Below, piece after piece: positions 32,530-43,235 of a stretch of 64,000 bases of DNA. Position 1 is the first letter of the stretch. Each line of letters starts with the position of its first letter. The DNA comes from Toxorhynchites rutilus septentrionalis. Lineage: Eukaryota > Arthropoda > Insecta > Diptera > Culicidae. The position numbers and the translations under genes are program-made. The notes beneath the pieces were generated by a model that was not told the origin of the DNA, did no database searches, and saw only the letters and a program-made list of their open reading frames with translations. The stretch lies in the NCBI RefSeq assembly GCF_029784135.1, contig NC_073744.1, positions 100,127,303 through 100,191,302 of the forward strand, written 5' to 3'.

Positions 32530-35500
32530 TTAAATTCTTATGCTAGTCCGTTTCACAAACATATAGATCAACTGCATATAGCAGATGTCGCGAGTTCCCA
32601 ACACGTCTCTAACAGGAACATAGGGTTGTCTTCTTTGGGCCCTAAGGGCATTCAAAAGGTACTCTCTGGCTGCGTAATTATCCGTACATTGCCAAACTGC
32701 GTGATCGATGTCATCGTAACCGTTTCCACACCGACAGACGTTGCTTTGAACAAGATTTATTCTGTGGAGATGCACATCTAGCGAGTAGTGGTTGGACATA
32801 AGTCTACTCATTACACGAATGAAGTCACGACTTACGTCCAAACCTTTGAACCACGCTCTCGAAGAAACCTTTGGAATAATTGAATATAACCACCACCCAA
32901 GACTTCCAGTGTCCCAATCGGTTTGCCAACTCAAGAGGGAACTCTGACGCAGTAATTGGAAAAATTCATCGTATGAAATCTGTCTATCAAACAATTCGCC
33001 TTCCTGGGCACCCACCTTTGCGAGAGTGTCCGCTTTCTCATTGCCAGGAATTGAGCAATGAGAGGGGACCCATACAAAGGTTAACTTATAAGATCTTTCG
33101 ATCAGTGCACTCATCTGCTGCCTCACTTTTGCGAGGAAATAAGATGGGTGCCTACTAGTTTTCATCGACTGGAGAGCCTCAAGCGAACTGAGACTATCCG
33201 AGAAAATGAAGGAATGGTCTGCAGGCTTGTTGGAGATCATCCCCAATGCGAAGTCGATTGCTGCCAGCTCAGCAACATAAACGGAACAAGGTTCCTGCAG
33301 TTTACGGAAGGCGCTCGAATTTTCATTGAAAACACCGAAGCCAGTGGATCCATTGAGGCGAGACCCATCAGTGAAGTATCTTTTCATGCAATTGACTTTC
33401 GGTTAAAAATACGGGGAATGAAAGTTGGTCGAAGCTGATCTGAAATCCCAAGTATTGCTTGTTTCATCGACAGATCGTATTCAATTGAGGAACTGCTGAT
33501 GGTGAAGTGAGCACGATCTGGAGTAAACGATGGAAGACAAATATCTGACGAAATATAGTGGTAATAAATTCTCATAAACCGAGATTGTATATTTAGATGA
33601 AGAATTTTTTTCAAAGTTTTCAATCACAAGTGTGTTCGTGACACCGCATTTCACCAGTATTCTGAGAGAAAGTTCCCAGAATCGGTTCTGTAGAGGAGTT
33701 ACTCCTGTCAGAACCTCGAGACTCATGTTATGCGTTGAGTGCATACAGCCGAGAGCTATACGCAGACAATGATATTGAATTCGTTCCAATTTTAGAAGGT
33801 GACTTTTAGCTGCTGAGAGAAAGCCGAAAGAGCCATACTCCAGAATAGATAGAATAGTTGTTTTATAAAGCGTTATGAGATCTCCCGGATGAGCTCCCCA
33901 CCACGTGCCTCAAATCGAACGGAGAAAGTTGACCGTCTTTTGACATTTTTGCTTCAAATACGTAATGTGGGTATTCCAAGTGCATTTTGAATCAAACCAG
34001 ACACCAAGGTACTTGAAGGTCAATGATTGGGTAATGCTTCTGCCCAAAAGCTTGAGTTGCAGTTGGGCTGGGAACCGCTTTCGAGTAAACACTACCAGTT
34101 CTGTTTTCTGCGGCGAGAATTCGATCCCTAAGTTCCTTGCCCAGGAAGGCAAGTTACCTAGGGAATTTTGCAATGGTCTTTGCAAGTTTTCGGCATGGGA
34201 ACCTCTGACGGAAACCACACCATCATCTGCAAGTTGTCTTAGCGTGCATTGTTCTGCCAAACAACTGTCAATATCCTTCACATAAAAATTATAAAGAAGG
34301 GGACTGAGACATGAGCCTTGGGGTAGACCCATATAACTATTTCTGGAAGTTGTCAGTTGTCCAAGGGTAAAGTTCATTCGCTTTTCTGACAATAAATTGT
34401 ACAAGAAGTTATTCAAAATTCCAGGAAGTCCACATCTGTCCAGATTGTCTGACAGAATTTCTATGGAAACCGAATCAAAAGCTCCCTTAATATCCAAGAA
34501 TACTGAAGCCAGTTGCTCCTTGTGCGCAAAGGCCAGTTGAATATCCGTAGAAAGCAACGCTAGACAATCGTTTGTTCCTTTGCTCTTACGAAACCCAAAT
34601 TGTGTACTTGATAGCAAATTATTTGTCTCGATCCATTGATCGAGTCTTCGAAGGATCATTTTCTCCAGCAATTTTCTAATGCACGAGAGCATAGCAATCG
34701 GACGGTATGAGTTATGGTCAGACGCTGGTTTGCCAGGTTTTTGAATTGCTATTACTTTGACCTGTCTCCATTCGGGTGGCACAATATTGTTTTCTAGTAG
34801 GGTATTGAATAAGTCTAGCAAGCGTCTTTTCGCGATATCGGGAAGATTTTTTAGAAGAACGAATTTAATCATATCGCTTCCGGGTGAAGAGTTGTTCGAT
34901 GAAAGAAGAGCCATAGAAAATTCCAGCATTGAGAATGGTCTGTCCAGAGGTCCACCGCTTAGAGACGTTTCTCGAAGAATATGTTGGGCTGGAACTGAGT
35001 CTGGACAAACCTTTTTAGCGAAATCGAATATCCATCGGTTGGAGTATTCCTCACTCTCGTTAGTAGATGAGCGGTTACGCATGTTGCGAGCTACCCTCCA
35101 CAAGGTACGTATTGAGGTTTCACGAGAAAGACCTTCAATGAAATTGCGCCAGTAACCGCGTTTTTTTGCTTTAATTAATTGTTTCAGCTGTATTTCAAGC
35201 TTCGAATATTCCTCGAAGTGTGTGGATGTTCCATGTCTACGAAAAGCTTTGAAAGCATCCGATTTTTTCAAATACAATTTTGTGCATTCGTCGTCCCAGC
35301 CAGGAGTGGCTGGTTTTCTTTTAAACGGAGCACTTGGAACTTTTCTTCTTTGTGCTTCCAATGAGCTTTTATACATCAAATCTACGAAAAATCGATATTC
35401 TTCCAATGGTGGAAGTATATCTATTGATTCGACACCAATTGTTACCGCCGTTGCAAATTTTTGCCAGTCGATGTTCCTTGTTAGATCAAATGGAACTCGA

Positions 35501-36204
35501 GATGGTTCAGTGGATTGCGGGCTACACTTGATTGATATATTGATTGGCAAGTGATCGCTACCATGGGGATCATTGATGACCTTCCACTGACAATCTAATG
35601 ATAGCGAGCTTGAGCAAAAAGATAGGTCGAGTCGACTTTCTCGAACCGGAGGTTTTGGAATTCGTGTCGCTTCACCAGTGTTCAAGATAGTTAAATTGAA
35701 ATCGTCACATAAATCGTAAAAAATAGCCGCTCTAGCGTCATCATAAGGATCACCCCACCCAGTACCATGGGAGTTCATGTCACCCAGTATTAGAACTGGG
35801 GATGAGAGAATCGAGACTAGATTCCAAAGTTGACTACGGCTAATGTTAGTATTTGGAGGAACGTATACTGAAGCTATGCAAAGTTCTTTATTCTTTGCCG
35901 TTATTTGACACGCGAAAATTTCGACGTCTGATAGAGCTGGGAGAGGAATTTTATAGAAAGAGTAGCACTTTTTGATCCCCAAAAGTACTCCTCCATAAGA
36001 ATCATTTCTATCCAGGCGAATAATGTTAAAATCGTGGAAGTTGAGTTCTGTATCAGAAGAAAGCCATGTTTCAGAAAGGGCGAATATATCACAGTCATAA
36101 TTTTGAAGTAGAAATTTGAACGAGTCTAGTTTAGGCACTAGACTACGGCAGTTCCATTGTAGCACATTGATCATATCTCCTACTACGTTAGGTGAATTAT
36201 CCAT
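32530..36204 (-). pseudogene. LINE C ORF2, endonuclease-RT-RNase H, three lesions
   Basis: Starts at ATG 36204 (MDNSPNVVGDMINVLQWNCR). Endonuclease: LQWNCRSLVPKLDSFKFLLQ, ALSETWLSSD, LILGDMNSHGTGWGDPYDDA, GSDHLPINISI. RT: QFGFRKSKGTND, SVFLDIKGAFDSVS, MGLPQGSCLSPLLYNFYVKD, LRQLADDGVV. A TGA replaces the Cys of RSICGTWW near 33910 (LINE F keeps TGC). A frameshift in a T-run lies near 33610 and another near 33385. RNase H is then intact: YFTDGSRLNGSTGFGVF, SVYVAELAAIDFAL, FIFSDSLSSLEAL, WVPSHCSIPGNEKAD. The C-terminal knuckle is CRCGNGYDDIDHAVW. The frame ends at 32530. Confidence 0.9.
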
Positions 36205-36502
36205 CGAAAGATATGATTGATGCAAGGAGGGGCCATGAAACAGTCAATTGCTTAAGATAAGACTTCAGAGATGGAAGCAAGGCAGAAATAAGGCTTCTAA
36301 GGGGGTCTTGAATATTGAGGGTGTTTAATATAAAGTCCACAATGTCCGAAAAAGCTATCAATCCTCGATTGGACGCGAATTTTCTATGAGAAGATCGAGG
36401 GGCAGCGTTTTTGTTTCTCTCTCTTCTGGGTAACGGCGTATAATCCTTACTGCAACCAGGAATTGGCTGAGAAGGAGTCTTCGGATTAGTTTTTTTTACC
36501 AT
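36197..36502 (-). pseudogene. LINE C ORF1 C-terminal domain, shifted frame
   Basis: Matches the LINE E ORF1 end (KLSDLVDQIFTCFNVSDSIR, then TWPLLAMIISLDV). Its TAA (36199-36197) overlaps the ORF2 ATG (36204-36202) as ATGGATAA. Confidence 0.8.
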
Positions 36503-37481
36503 TATCCTTGGAATTAGACAGTCTTCTGAGGATCATTTTAGCTTTCTTACGGTGCATCATTGGTGAAGAGAGTTTTCTTTTTTGAGAATCATCCTTTGTC
36601 GAAGATTCTGGTGCAGCCGTAGTGTGATCCTCATCAGAATCAGAGTCCAATTCTTGAGTTGACAAAACCGAAAATTGGTTTTCATCATGAGCGGCTGATG
36701 CGGCCTTGAGCATTTCAGCATAAGTCCGCTTGGAGCGTCCTGTGATAGAACGCTTCACTTTATCGGAGTGCTGTTTGTACTTTGGGCACTCCTGTAGTGC
36801 GTGAGGATTCTCGCCACAGTGGATACATTTTTCCAATGTTTGTGTACAAGAATCCTCACTGTGTTTTTCACCACATTTACCGCAGCGGAACTTGTTGCCG
36901 CAATGGCTGGAAGAATGTCCCAAAATTTTACAGATGGTGCAATTATAGACCCGCGGTACAAACAAGCGCACCGGAAAAAAAACACTATCTACTTTCACAT
37001 AGTTCGGAAGAACACAACCAGCGAAAGTCACCCGAAACGAGTGTGAAGGCTTATAGACTTTTTGGTTGTCTTCCAAAGATGCTACATGTAGTTGCCTAAC
37101 ATCCAGAATCTTCACAAGCTCACCAATTAGGGAGTTTTTAAAACAACCCGATGCTTTTTTCAATTCTTCAACACTCAGACTCGCATCGGAGACTACGCCT
37201 TCTATCTCCACATCTCGAGAAGGGATGTAAATGTGGTACTCCCTGTTGAAAATCTCGTGGTCAACAATCTTGTTCGCCACATCAAAAGTCGGTGCTTCTA
37301 CACGCAGTTTGTCCGGTCTCTCTTTACGTATCAAGACATCCGGATACTTACGCAGCAAATCTCTTGAAATGTCAAGAGTTCTCAACGATTTCTCCTTGGG
37401 CCGAAAGAAAAAAACCCATGGTGCCTTTGAGGACTGTTGGTAATAGCGCGTCCGCGCAACAATAGCATCAGCAGACGCCAT
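36486..37481 (-). CDS. LINE C ORF1, gag-like protein with three CCHC knuckles
   Basis: The ATG at 37481-37479 opens MASADAIVARTRYYQQSSKA, chosen over an upstream TTG. WVFFFRPKEKSLRTLDISRD and RPDKLRVEAPTFDVANKIVD begin an RNA-binding fold. Zinc knuckles are CTICKILGHSSSHC, CGKCGEKHSEDSC and CIHCGENPHALQEC, followed by a basic and Ser-rich tail. It stops at 36486, just after an A8 run (36490-36497 on the complement). The family's C-terminal domain, seen in LINE E, continues in the next frame (36502-36197: FSDIVDFILNTLNIQDPLRS, SWPLLASIISFDG). A slip at this homopolymer, in evolution or in the assembly, explains the break. Confidence 0.85.
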   Translation of the reverse strand: MASADAIVARTRYYQQSSKAPWVFFFRPKEKSLRTLDISRDLLRKYPDVLIRKERPDKLRVEAPTFDVANKIVDHEIFNREYHIYIPSRDVEIEGVVSDASLSVEELKKASGCFKNSLIGELVKILDVRQLHVASLEDNQKVYKPSHSFRVTFAGCVLPNYVKVDSVFFPVRLFVPRVYNCTICKILGHSSSHCGNKFRCGKCGEKHSEDSCTQTLEKCIHCGENPHALQECPKYKQHSDKVKRSITGRSKRTYAEMLKAASAAHDENQFSVLSTQELDSDSDEDHTTAAPESSTKDDSQKRKLSSPMMHRKKAKMILRRLSNSKDNGKKN

Positions 37482-37540
37482 AACGGTTGCGCAAACGGTG
37501 CGCAAAACTTTCTGAAAAACAAAAAAAAAACTTTCTCACA

Positions 37541-37567
37541 CACACGCACACACACACGCGCGCGCGC
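37541..37567. repeat. (CA/CG)n microsatellite
   Basis: Alternating CACACA...CGCGCG at the 5' border of LINE C. Confidence 0.9.
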
Positions 37568-37670
37568 AAAAACTCAACTTAAAACTAACTTAGACTTAAA
37601 ATTAACGTAAACTAAAAAAATATTTCAAAACTAAAATTGCTTTCCAAAAAAAAATTCTTCAAAAAAAAGA

Positions 37671-37935
37671 CGGGTGGGTAATGTCGGGGACATAACCGGA
37701 GTGACGTAGGACTATACAAAGGGGACAGCTTTTGTTAAATATATATTTTGAATATATTGTTTTATTTTCTTTCATTTAAAATAAGATATTTTTTTGGGGT
37801 CCGCGTGTTTTATACTCTAGCGGTACACACTCACAGGATAGAGACAAATCGGCAGACTCAGCCAGAGGGGCGAGTCCAACGAGACGAACGAATGAGCGTT
37901 AAAAGGGAGCGATGGCAAAAAAAAATACATTCATT
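37671..37935 (-). repeat. Q terminal motif plus H2A upstream region without the gene
   Basis: 37671-37735 repeats 25173-25235, and 37780-37935 repeats 25880-26030, including TATAAAA (37814-37808 on the complement). The H2A body that lies between the two in the 25-kb copy is absent here. Confidence 0.65.
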
Positions 37936-37994
37936 ACGATTTGTTCGCTCGTTGGATTCACATGCAGGCTAAAAAGGGTCATTTTCAGGATCAC

Positions 37995-38225
37995 AAAATT
38001 ATCTTCAATCTAAAGAGTTTATTGTTTTGTTATCACTCGATATCCCCATCTTGTTCGGCTAAACCTTCCTGTTTAGCGATTTGTTGCCACTCGCCACAGC
38101 TTTCACAGTTAGAAAATTTCTTCCCATCCAGCTCTGTGACATGTTGTACAGTAAATTACATTCAATGCGACGTGCCGAAGCACCACTCAGTGTCGCATTG
38201 GAGGCGATTTTAACCTGTAATTGAA
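37995..38225 (-). pseudogene. H2A-derived 3' fragment, copy 3b
   Basis: Paralogous to the 3' part of the 25345 copy and inverted to 56341-56540. It includes the decayed C-terminal codons beside CTTCCTGTTTAGC and the GGAGGCGATTTTAACCTGTA spacer. No stem-loop remains in this piece. Confidence 0.5.
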
Positions 38226-38589
38226 CATTTGCGATGACAGTGGTACAGTGTCGACTTTCAATGTGGGGTCATAATTTGGATCTCTATGTTTACAAAAATG
38301 TCCAACTAAATAAGTCGCATTACATGTCCGTCCAATTAGCTAAATGTCGAACTAATTGTAAATTACTGTACTTTCAATCTGGAAACAATTTAAGAATTGG
38401 TGAAAATTGAATAATCAGGAAAGTCCCCAACTATCAATAAGCTCAGAACAACTGCCAAATTCACATACTCATCAGATCCTGGCAAACAAATTATGAAAAA
38501 ATCAATATGTGTTTTATTATTATTTTGGATAATGTTTTAGAAAGCATTGAACTGTATTTCCTAAACTCTTTTTTGGAAGGTTTAATGGC

Positions 38590-39045
38590 CCTGAAAAGCG
38601 CCTTGTTTTATGGAATGGTTCCAATTTAGAAAACTTAGTACTCGTGGTTTTGAAAAAAACCATTTCGAACGCCTTCGATGCCGCCTTGTTCTGGATTTGC
38701 CACCAAAGCAGTTTGTATAAGGAACAAACTTTTTTCTTCTGCTACCTGATGCCGTTTTGCGATTGCGTTTGCCACTCGCCCCTCGCTGCAACTGCCTGTT
38801 GTCTTGATGTCCACCGAACCGAATGTGTTCTGTTCCGAATGCGGGTTTTCTTATCGTCGCGAGCAGCTTTGCCGGCTAACTCGATCACTTCGGCGGCCGA
38901 AACTATATAACGCCGGCTAGGTGGACTGGTGCACTGGTACTAACGCGCTCGGTCTAGCTACCCTTGCGGGGAACTCCAGATCAACACGGTTCGAGCGGGA
39001 TTTTGCCTTTCCCTTCACTTTTCCTCCTTTACCATGTCCAGACAT
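38590..39045 (-). pseudogene. histone H2A pseudogene, copy 3 (best N-terminus)
   Basis: The ATG at 39045-39043 opens MSGHGKGGKVKGKAKSRSNR, which is the H2A N-terminal tail almost unchanged. VDLEFPAR then replaces GLQFPVGR, after which the frame is lost. Downstream, VIELAGKAARDDKKTRIRNR matches H2A alpha-3 and the docking region (VLELAGNAARDNKKTRI), followed by debris. A degenerate stem-loop GGCGCTTTTCAGGGCC lies at 38590-38605 on the complement, where one stem pair is mismatched. Upstream 39046-39492 carries a CCAAT box. Confidence 0.88.
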
Positions 39046-39492
39046 GGCTGCTTGGGTTGGTTTGTTGATGTGTTGTGATGCGAACCGATGTGGTGTACGG
39101 TTTGAATGAGAATGATCGTTACGGCAGCGGAGCGGGGATTTTTAAGCTGACTGACTGGCTCGAGAATTACGCATGTGTGAGACTGCGACCAATGTTTCGT
39201 TCATTTTTTTCTTTTTCCTTTCCAATCGTGCTTCATTTTATTTCGCTGCTGCTCTGGTTGCCTGTTTTGGTCGGTACGATTTGAGGAGCACAAAATGGAC
39301 CAATCAAAAATGGGCACATAGGGCATTTTAACAATGCTTGATATTTCCTATCAATTGATGCAAAAACCTTTGCGATCTATTGAGAAATGCTCGAGTTATA
39401 AGCGTTCCAAATCTTGCATTTTTTCCTACTTGTTCAGTGCCTAGATTTCCATTTCACACCCTATATCTTCCGGTTAGACGTAGTCCTACGTC
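39046..39492 (-). promoter_or_regulatory. H2A upstream region of copy 3, CCAAT box, ends in palindrome
   Basis: Sense text includes TTTTTGATTGGTCCATTTTG (a CCAAT box), AGCAGCAGCGAAATAAAATG, GTCAGCTTAAAAATCCCC and a 5' leader ACCACATCGGTTCGCATCAC. The intact R target GAATGATCGTTACGG is at 39110-39124. The segment ends at GACGTAGTCCTACGTC (39477-39492). Confidence 0.5.
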
Positions 39493-39499
39493 AAAAAAA

Positions 39500-41100
39500 A
39501 TATTAATTATAAGTGTCCGAACAACCTTGAACACCCCTATTTAGAGAGCGATACAAAGCCGCGCGCTACAAGGTAAACACTATAGCGCGACGGCAAAATC
39601 TATTGTTGTACTTCTCTGTTTTGTTGACGGCGTTCAGTGGAACGAATGAACAGGCCACCGATCCGGGCTTCCCAGAGAGGCGCGTCCTGTTGCTTTTGGT
39701 GCAGTTCACTTGCGACGAAAGCAGAAAAAAACCAACTAAAAACCACTTTAGAAGAAGGAAAAAACAGCTTCGATTTATTACTAACAGAGCACGAACAATA
39801 GACGTCCGGCTCTTACAATTGATCGATGAGGGAAGAAAATATTATTGCTGTACATCTTGAAATTCAACAAGACGATGAGCATGATCAAGACGAAAAGAAA
39901 AAATGTACAAAAAGTATAAAATAAAAAAAATCGGCAGGCAAAAAACGTGAACAGGTCGTGCAAGATAACGTGTTTGAGCGTACAGATTTTCCAGGCACGT
40001 TTTAAATTTCTCTGTTTTTTCAACATATACACTATTTAACATGAAAACAATCATTATCATATGTTACTCACTTGGACGTATTACACAATAATTTTACTAA
40101 GATCTTTTAGAATATACAATATTTTCAAATTCCTCAGTGGATAATGAATCCGTAATATATTACAGCCTTGGTATGAGCCAAGGTGATAATGCAAGAAAAG
40201 TACAACCAAGGTTGTCATAAGTTCTAGTTACAACACAATATTGAAACACAGTATCTTACGTTGTGGGACATTCCTGAAAAATATATTCTCATTTTTCCAT
40301 CATCATACCGAAAAAGGAAAAAGGCTTCAGTGTGGTTAGAAACAACCCGAAACCGAAGGAATCATTTGAAAATCAATAAACGCGGAGATATAAGGAGATA
40401 TAACCAAAAATTGAACCGTATTTTGATATTTTGATAGTTGCGGATAGATTAGTTTGCGATTTGATTTTTTTTTATAGCTTGTGAGTAATATGTATTAATA
40501 ATTATTAATTACACTTGATATTTACTAAATTTCATGTCTATTTATTTTGTTGAATATGATGAGAAAATTATGTCAATTTTACTCATTGAACCAACTGCAA
40601 TGTTTCTAAATTGATTATTCAGTAAGAAAAAAATACGTGTGAACGCCACTGGAGCTACACATTTCACGTCACGTTTCAGATCAAAAATTAACCGTGCAAA
40701 CGTAATGCGCCAGGCAAACGTATGCTGTCTGACGCTCGCTTGGACCAATCTGAAGGATCATCTCCTATGTTTCAAACTAACCGTGCAATCGGTGGAACAC
40801 AGGTTTGTTTGCGAGAGACCGCCGCTTCCGTCGGCGGATTAGCGGTCGACTCGAATTACGCCAAATACGCTGCAAGCAACAAGGCAAAATAACTGAGTGT
40901 CCGTGCGAACAATAAAATTGCTGAATTTCGACTCCAGTGACGCTGAGACGTAAGTACCGAAATTTAGCTATAGGGGGTCTGAGGAATGACTTCATTCTGG
41001 AAAAGGGGTCTCTTGCCCAAAATAGTTTGAGAACCCCTGATATAGGGCAATAATGTGACTAGAATAGAATAGTGGCACATATGATGAAACAGCTAACTCA
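39500..41100. other. no gene recognised
   Basis: AT-rich. It has short GC-richer patches near 39540-39720 and 40640-40880 without a conserved protein. A TGTGAGTAATATGTATTAAT stretch near 40480 is simple sequence. Confidence 0.3.
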
Positions 41101-41107
41101 CCTAATT

Positions 41108-41251
41108 TGCTCCACCGAAGTGCTACCCCTGTACGGTACGTACGCTCGTACACACGGCTCGTCGCGCGGATGTCGTCTATAGACGACACTCGTACACACA
41201 GGACGTCACGCGGATGTCGTCTATAGACGACGCTCGTAACGAAAGGATTAA
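41108..41251 (-). mobile_element. TTAA-MITE, partial, inverted
   Basis: The right end reads GACGCTCGTAACGAAAGGAT then TTAA (41248-41251). Two GTCGTCTATAGACGAC palindromes are inside. The other end is truncated near CTCCACCGAAGTGC. Confidence 0.75.
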
Positions 41252-41259
41252 AAAGTAAT

Positions 41260-41900
41260 TGTTTACTTGAGGACTGCTGCCATCTTTAATTTGGATTTTT
41301 CATGATCTGCTATGTTCTACTAGTCGAGCACTTTCATTTGATACCCATATTGATGGGGTTCTGAGAAAATATGTAATCTTTTGTAGTGGCCGCCATCTTG
41401 GATTTGCATTTTTCATAAATAACTGTGTTTTACTAGTTTTGGGGGACTTTACGGTGTCGGTTCGAGAGTAATTAAACGCTTGTATTATGTCCGATAGTCT
41501 ATTGTATACTAAATTATATTTACAGCTTGTGTGGTTCAACATTCTGTGAAGATCTATTGATCGTGGGATCATATTGGTGGTTCTTTGGATAGGTCTAATT
41601 ATCTGATGTGATGACAATGGAGTGACCAGTAAGGATCGCCACATAGTCAATCCCTTTCATTTGATATCCATATTGACATTTTCATATTCCCATATTTCTG
41701 AAAAAATATTAAATCCGCCATTTTGTAGCGGTCGCCATCTTTGATTTTCATTTTAGACAAATAACTGTGTTCTACTGTTCAAGCCCTTCCAATCAATACT
41801 CATATTGATGGGGTTTTAGGAAAACCCATATTGATGGGATTTTGAGAAAATATATACGAAATCCGCATGTATGGCGGCATTCCATTTTTTCAGAATATCT
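41260..41900 (-). repeat. tandem repeat of the GGCGGCC type, inverted relative to 23100
   Basis: Units contain CATTTGATACCCATATTGAT, GTGGCCGCCATCTTGGATTT and CATAAATAACTGTGTT. A block of about 210 bp (41437-41650) of unrelated sequence, possibly an insertion, splits the array. Confidence 0.75.
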
Positions 41901-42052
41901 TCAATGTCTCGAGTACGGTGGCACTCGTTTGCTAAGGGTTAAATTTCGGAGAATGTTTGAAGGAAATCGACATATGTTTGTGAAGTATTCATAAAAAATA
42001 TATTATCATCATTGCCGGAGAAAAAATATGATGTTGTTGGAACGATTGAAGA

Positions 42053-42290
42053 TTATCCCTTTCAATACAGCAGTGTGCTCCGTCGAAGTACCATCGCTGA
42101 ACGGAGCATTGTGCCGAAAAGTAGGCACGTCGCGTTGTTGTGATCGATGTGCAGTATCACTCTCATGTCGTCTAAAGACGACGCTCGTACACACAGCTCA
42201 TCGCGCGGATGTCGTCTATAGACGACACTCATACACACTGGTCCTCGCGCGGATGTCTTCTATAGACGACGCTCGTAGCAAAAGGGTTAA
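42053..42290 (-). mobile_element. TTAA-MITE, near full length
   Basis: From TTATCCCTTTCAATACAGCA (end mutated from TTAA) to GTAGCAAAAGGGTTAA. It contains several GTCGTCTATAGACGAC copies, some mutated. Confidence 0.8.
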
Positions 42291-42364
42291 ACTAGAATAC
42301 CACCGTCATTGTGGAAAAATAAAATAACAAGCACGATGAATTAGAGGCGAATGAACTGCAAAGT

Positions 42365-42601
42365 TTAACCCTTCATTACGGCAGTGTGGTCCGCCGAAGT
42401 GCTACCCCTGTACGGAGCACTGCGCCAAAAAGTATGCACATCGCGCTGGTGTGATCGAAGAGCAGTATGAATTTCATGTCGTCTAAAAACGACGCTCGTA
42501 CACACAGCTTGTCACGCGGATGTTGTCTATAGACGACACTCGTACACACAGAACGTCGCGCGGATGTCGTCTATAGACGACGCTCGTAACGAAAGGGTTA
42601 A
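42365..42601 (-). mobile_element. TTAA-MITE, full length (237 bp)
   Basis: TTAACCCTTCATTACGGCAG begins it and CGTAACGAAAGGGTTAA ends it, with perfect TTAA at both ends. It is located 168 bp from the tomosyn penultimate exon. Confidence 0.85.
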
Positions 42602-42768
42602 CGTCCCTCTAGAACAAACAAGGAAGGAAACTCTCGTGAATCTCTTGTATCCTTTGTCCCAAAAGCACTCAAACATCAGAAAAAAAATTGTAAGGTTCTT
42701 CGCAATTTCCTATCGAAATCTGTCGATTTTGTCGAATTTGTTGGACAATGACATTCTGACATACTTAC

Positions 42769-42893
42769 ATAGTTCTTCACGATCTAGATTTCTCATTCCA
42801 CAACCAAAAAGACCTTTGAAAAAACTTTCCTTGGGGACTTCTGGCATTTCGTGTGTGGAATATAATTCTCCAAGCATATCACTATACTGGTTG
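42769..42893 (-). CDS. tomosyn: tomosyn (STXBP5-like), penultimate coding exon
   Basis: On the minus strand a pyrimidine-rich acceptor (CGTTTCAG, ending at 42894) precedes a 125-nt open exon, followed by a consensus donor GTAAGT at 42768-42763. The translation is NQYSDMLGELYSTHEMPEVP then KESFFKGLFGCGMRNLDREEL, with one base left over (T). This is the conserved tomosyn stretch between the WD40 region and the SNARE (MGELY..EMPE.PK.SFFKGLFG...LDREELFGE). The leftover T joins TT of the exon at 3807..4069 to give ...DREELFGESSGK..., the expected family sequence, so junction phase supports both exons at once. The first base (C) closes a codon begun in an upstream exon that I could not find between 42894 and 64000. 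The exon is closely flanked by TTAA-type MITEs on the 3' side (42365-42601). Confidence 0.93.
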
Positions 42894-43235
42894 CTGAAAC
42901 GAAAAAAAAAACATTAAAATTTTATTTTAGAACGTGGAATCGATAGATATACGCAGATATCAGTATAGTCACACCGTCAGTGCTTTCGTCATTTATTCAA
43001 ATTTGAATGAACCGCCTTGTAAAACAGTTCAGGTGCTAAACCTCTCACACTAACGTATCGAAAAACTGCTGTTCGCGCTGAAGATATTTCGTGAAGAATA
43101 AAAGCGAGAATGAAAGAAAAATTTCTGTCCAAATAATCTAGTGTTAGATTTAGTCATTTTCAAATTGTCTTAATTATATAGAGAATAATTTTTATTTTAA
43201 CGTGAAATTTGACTCTGTAAACGTTAGATGATAAG

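Larger units (their letters stand above)
32471..37540 (-). mobile_element. LINE C: I-clade retrotransposon with RNase H, minus strand
   Basis: Close to full length: ORF1 (37481-36197, one frameshift) then ORF2 (36204-32530, one stop and two frameshifts) with endonuclease, RT, RNase H and a CCHC terminal motif. It ends in a T/A-rich tail at 32480-32520. It is related to LINE E (58267-63293) and LINE F (51388-54395) over the whole coding length. A (CA/CG)n stretch at 37541-37567 marks the 5' border region. Confidence 0.85.
4070..42768 (-). other. tomosyn: tomosyn intron, 38.7 kb, filled with transposable elements
   Basis: The span between the two tomosyn exons has GTAAGT at its donor and TTCTTACAG at its acceptor. 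It holds most of the mobile elements listed here. I found no further conserved exon inside it; an alternatively spliced exon cannot be excluded by eye. Confidence 0.88.

Noticed and set aside
39603..39860. 85-codon plus-strand ORF beginning MLYFSVLLTAFSGTNEQATD
   Set aside because: It has a vaguely signal-peptide-like start but no supporting gene structure, no homology that I can recognise and no conserved neighbours.
24683..41042. AACCCCTGATATAGGGCAAT occurs at both 24683 and 41022
   Set aside because: The flanks do not align beyond about 20 bp. Probably a trace of a common repeat; too short to interpret.
42564..42917. 117-codon plus-strand ORF over the tomosyn exon
   Set aside because: The minus strand has an exon with consensus splice sites and clear tomosyn sequence; the plus-strand frame is antisense to it.
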